Part shown: positions 62,571 to 64,000 of the stretch, one piece after another
Position numbering within the stretch: position 1 is the first letter of the stretch
Layout of the letters: each line of letters starts with the position of its first letter
Source of the DNA: Vanessa cardui
Taxonomy: Eukaryota > Arthropoda > Insecta > Lepidoptera > Nymphalidae
Direction: 5' to 3'
NCBI RefSeq assembly: GCF_905220365.1
Contig: NC_061153.1
Span: 5,848,001-5,912,000, forward strand
Length of the DNA: 64,000 bases
Translations under genes and position numbers: made by a program
Notes under the pieces: generated by a model
The model's database searches: none
Seen by the model: only the letters and a program-made list of their open reading frames with translations
What the model was told of the DNA's origin: nothing

Positions 62571-62960
62571 GCATGGCACATTATTAACTGAGCAAATTTT
62601 ATGGAGTATTCAATCCCCAAGTATAACCGAATAGATTACTCTCTGTTATACAAAAGCATCGTCTACCTTACTTATATATGTTTGTATACTAATACAAAAA
62701 ATATAAATAAATAAATTTCTGCTTTCAGCCGCACCCGGAGTCAACGACGAGAACGTAGCGGATATCTGACTCCATTTTTATATATTTTTTTGTGTTTTTT
62801 AATTATTTTTATATTTTTTTTTGTATTTTTCAAATTAGTTTTAAATTTTATAATTTTTTTTGGGGGTTTTTCAATTTTTTTCTTTTATGTAATAATAAAC
62901 ATGAAGTATGACAGATATGTAGTAAGATGAGCAGGTAAAAAGCATGAGGTGAGTTTTTGT
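62571..62960. other. AT-rich non-coding DNA
   Basis: No gene recognised. T-rich runs lie at 62775-62885. It ends at the 3' side of the MULE fragment. Confidence 0.5.
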
Positions 62961-63484
62961 TCACAACGACAAATTGTTGGCAATCACTTTCAGATATTGT
63001 ATTTTATCTTCGTACAGCGGTTCGTCGTACTTTTGTACGATGTCTGTTATTCGTTCATTCAAGTCTCGGTATTTCTTCGATTGCGGCGGTTGAGAAACAG
63101 CATTGCGCAGTTCTGCAATCACCAACTCGTTTTTTGATTGCTCGATCTTACGGCATCGAATCAAGGTCCACAATGTGGGATGTTTTTGCCTCACTATTTC
63201 ATTGAAACCCCGATGCCACCCTTCGACGCCGTTATTCGTTCGAGGTAGATTAGATCGGCATGCATCGTACTGGTTCCAGTACTTGATCGGAAATTGTGCC
63301 TCTCTTTGATTTCTCCTTCTGTCATATCGAATGATGAATTCTGCTCTGCTTCGAAGACTTCTTCGGCAATGCGATTAAATGTAGCTACTACATCACAAGG
63401 CTTCAAAAAAGCAAGTGCTCCCAGGAGTTTGATTTTTTGTGAAAACTCCGTGCCGGTATCATATCGATTTTTGAAATCGAAGGC
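62961..63484 (-). pseudogene. MULE transposase C-terminal fragment
   Basis: Minus-strand fragment of a Mutator-like (MULE) transposase as found in insect FLYWCH/MULE proteins. Entering from the assembly gap, it reads FDFKNRYDTGTEFSQKIKLL, KPCDVVATFNRIAEEVFEAE. After a frameshift near 63300 it reads IKYWNQYDACRSNLPRTNN, GVEGWHRGFNEIVRQKHPTL and SKNELVIAELRN, with the stop at 62961. The GVEGWHxxF segment is typical of the end of the MULE domain. The catalytic DDE region would lie in or beyond the gap. The frameshift makes it a pseudogene, unless it is a sequencing error beside the gap. Confidence 0.72.
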
Positions 63485-63684
63485 NNNNNNNNNNNNNNNN
63501 NNNNNNNNNNNNNNNNNNNNNNNNNNNNNNNNNNNNNNNNNNNNNNNNNNNNNNNNNNNNNNNNNNNNNNNNNNNNNNNNNNNNNNNNNNNNNNNNNNNN
63601 NNNNNNNNNNNNNNNNNNNNNNNNNNNNNNNNNNNNNNNNNNNNNNNNNNNNNNNNNNNNNNNNNNNNNNNNNNNNNNNNNNNN
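63485..63684. other. Assembly gap (200 N)
   Basis: Exactly 200 undetermined bases, a conventional placeholder. Sequence on either side may not be contiguous, and any frame crossing it is meaningless. Confidence 0.99.
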
Positions 63685-63686
63685 CT

Positions 63687-64000
63687 GATCCTCAAACGCA
63701 AGTGTCTTATGGATTTTACAGAAAAATTGTAAAAACACTTAACATCTCTTTTACAAAATTAGGCCATGAAGAGTGTGAGATATGCGAAAAAATTATCATC
63801 CATAACCCTCAGCGAGAAATGATTAGGCACAGACACTGCCAGTTGTGTAAAGATTACGAAGAACACCATGAGAGGTATATTTCAGTTCGCAAAAAATATG
63901 AAGCTGACGCTGATAATCAGACACAGAATAAAAATAGCACTGACACCCTAATATTTGCAGTATGTTTGGAAAAAGTAATTATGTTACCCCGTATGGAAGA
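63687..64000 (+). CDS. Partial ORF, transposon-associated family of unknown type
   Basis: The plus strand is open from the gap to the window end (about 104 codons, no start or stop). It reads VSYGFYRKIVKTLNISFTKL, a putative metal-binding cluster ECEICEKIIIHN ... RHRHCQLCKDYEEHH, and ends CLEKVIMLPRM. This Cys/His spacing followed by a KVIMLPRM segment recalls a repetitive, transposase-like protein family seen in many insects and cnidarians. I cannot name the family. It may continue beyond the window. Confidence 0.5.

Noticed and set aside
63403..63738. Frames running across the N block
   Set aside because: They pass through undetermined bases and are meaningless.

Overview
This window is eukaryotic DNA, almost certainly from a lepidopteran insect, most likely a butterfly. 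It is AT-rich, has spliced transposon genes and poly(A)-tailed retroposons, and carries repeats I associate with Lepidoptera: a tRNA-derived SINE resembling the butterfly Metulj family, RTE elements ending in (TGA)n, jockey 3' ends containing CATCAGGTG, and the ACCGACTTCAAAA repeat. I find no convincing conserved host gene. The stretch is a layered graveyard of transposable elements covering most eukaryotic DNA-transposon superfamilies, one LTR element and at least eight non-LTR retrotransposon copies.

Layout. 1-2800: a pogo/Tigger-type DDE fragment, then a 635-bp perfect inverted repeat built from mariner and its flank, with a LINE 3' fragment between the arms. 3036-4349: decayed hAT transposase. 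5335-6120: tandem array of about 160-bp units. 6692-9475: complete hAT with 8-bp target duplication and an open 622-residue transposase. 12903-15243: second complete but decayed hAT. 15370-16630: piggyBac remnant interrupted by a short retroposon. 16720-21829: gypsy-type LTR element (LTR, tRNA-Ser-like primer site, gag, pol) truncated after RNase H and hit by three insertions. 22533-24690: DDE tail and a 3'-truncated I-like LINE. 25267-28826: SINE plus CR1/jockey-like LINE. 28827-34811: a LINE interrupted by a complete RTE element. 34923-42254: PIF/Harbinger element carrying both of its genes, split by a jockey LINE that is itself split by another LINE; the Harbinger sits inside an open reading frame that becomes continuous when the element is removed. 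44163-47160: deleted CR1-like LINE, a LINE C-terminal fragment and a short retroposon. 47165-52505: near full-length I-like LINE. 53025-56630: another CR1/jockey-like LINE with an inserted retroposon. 58999-62109: multi-exon P-element/THAP9-type transposase. 62961-63484: MULE transposase fragment. 63485-63684: 200-base assembly gap, followed by an open partial reading frame.

How the parts relate. Insertion order can be read from target-site duplications: 13 bp in piggyBac, 6 and 14 bp in gypsy, 12 bp for the RTE element, 3 bp (TTA) for Harbinger, 7 bp for the LINE inside jockey, 8 bp for each hAT. The least damaged and probably youngest insertions are the hAT at 6692 and the RTE at 30810. The most interesting signals are the Harbinger inserted in a reading frame, the RTE start-codon arrangement, a 3'-UTR hairpin conserved by compensatory change in three LINE copies, and the mariner palindrome. 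Family calls rest on motifs I recognise by eye; no database search was possible.
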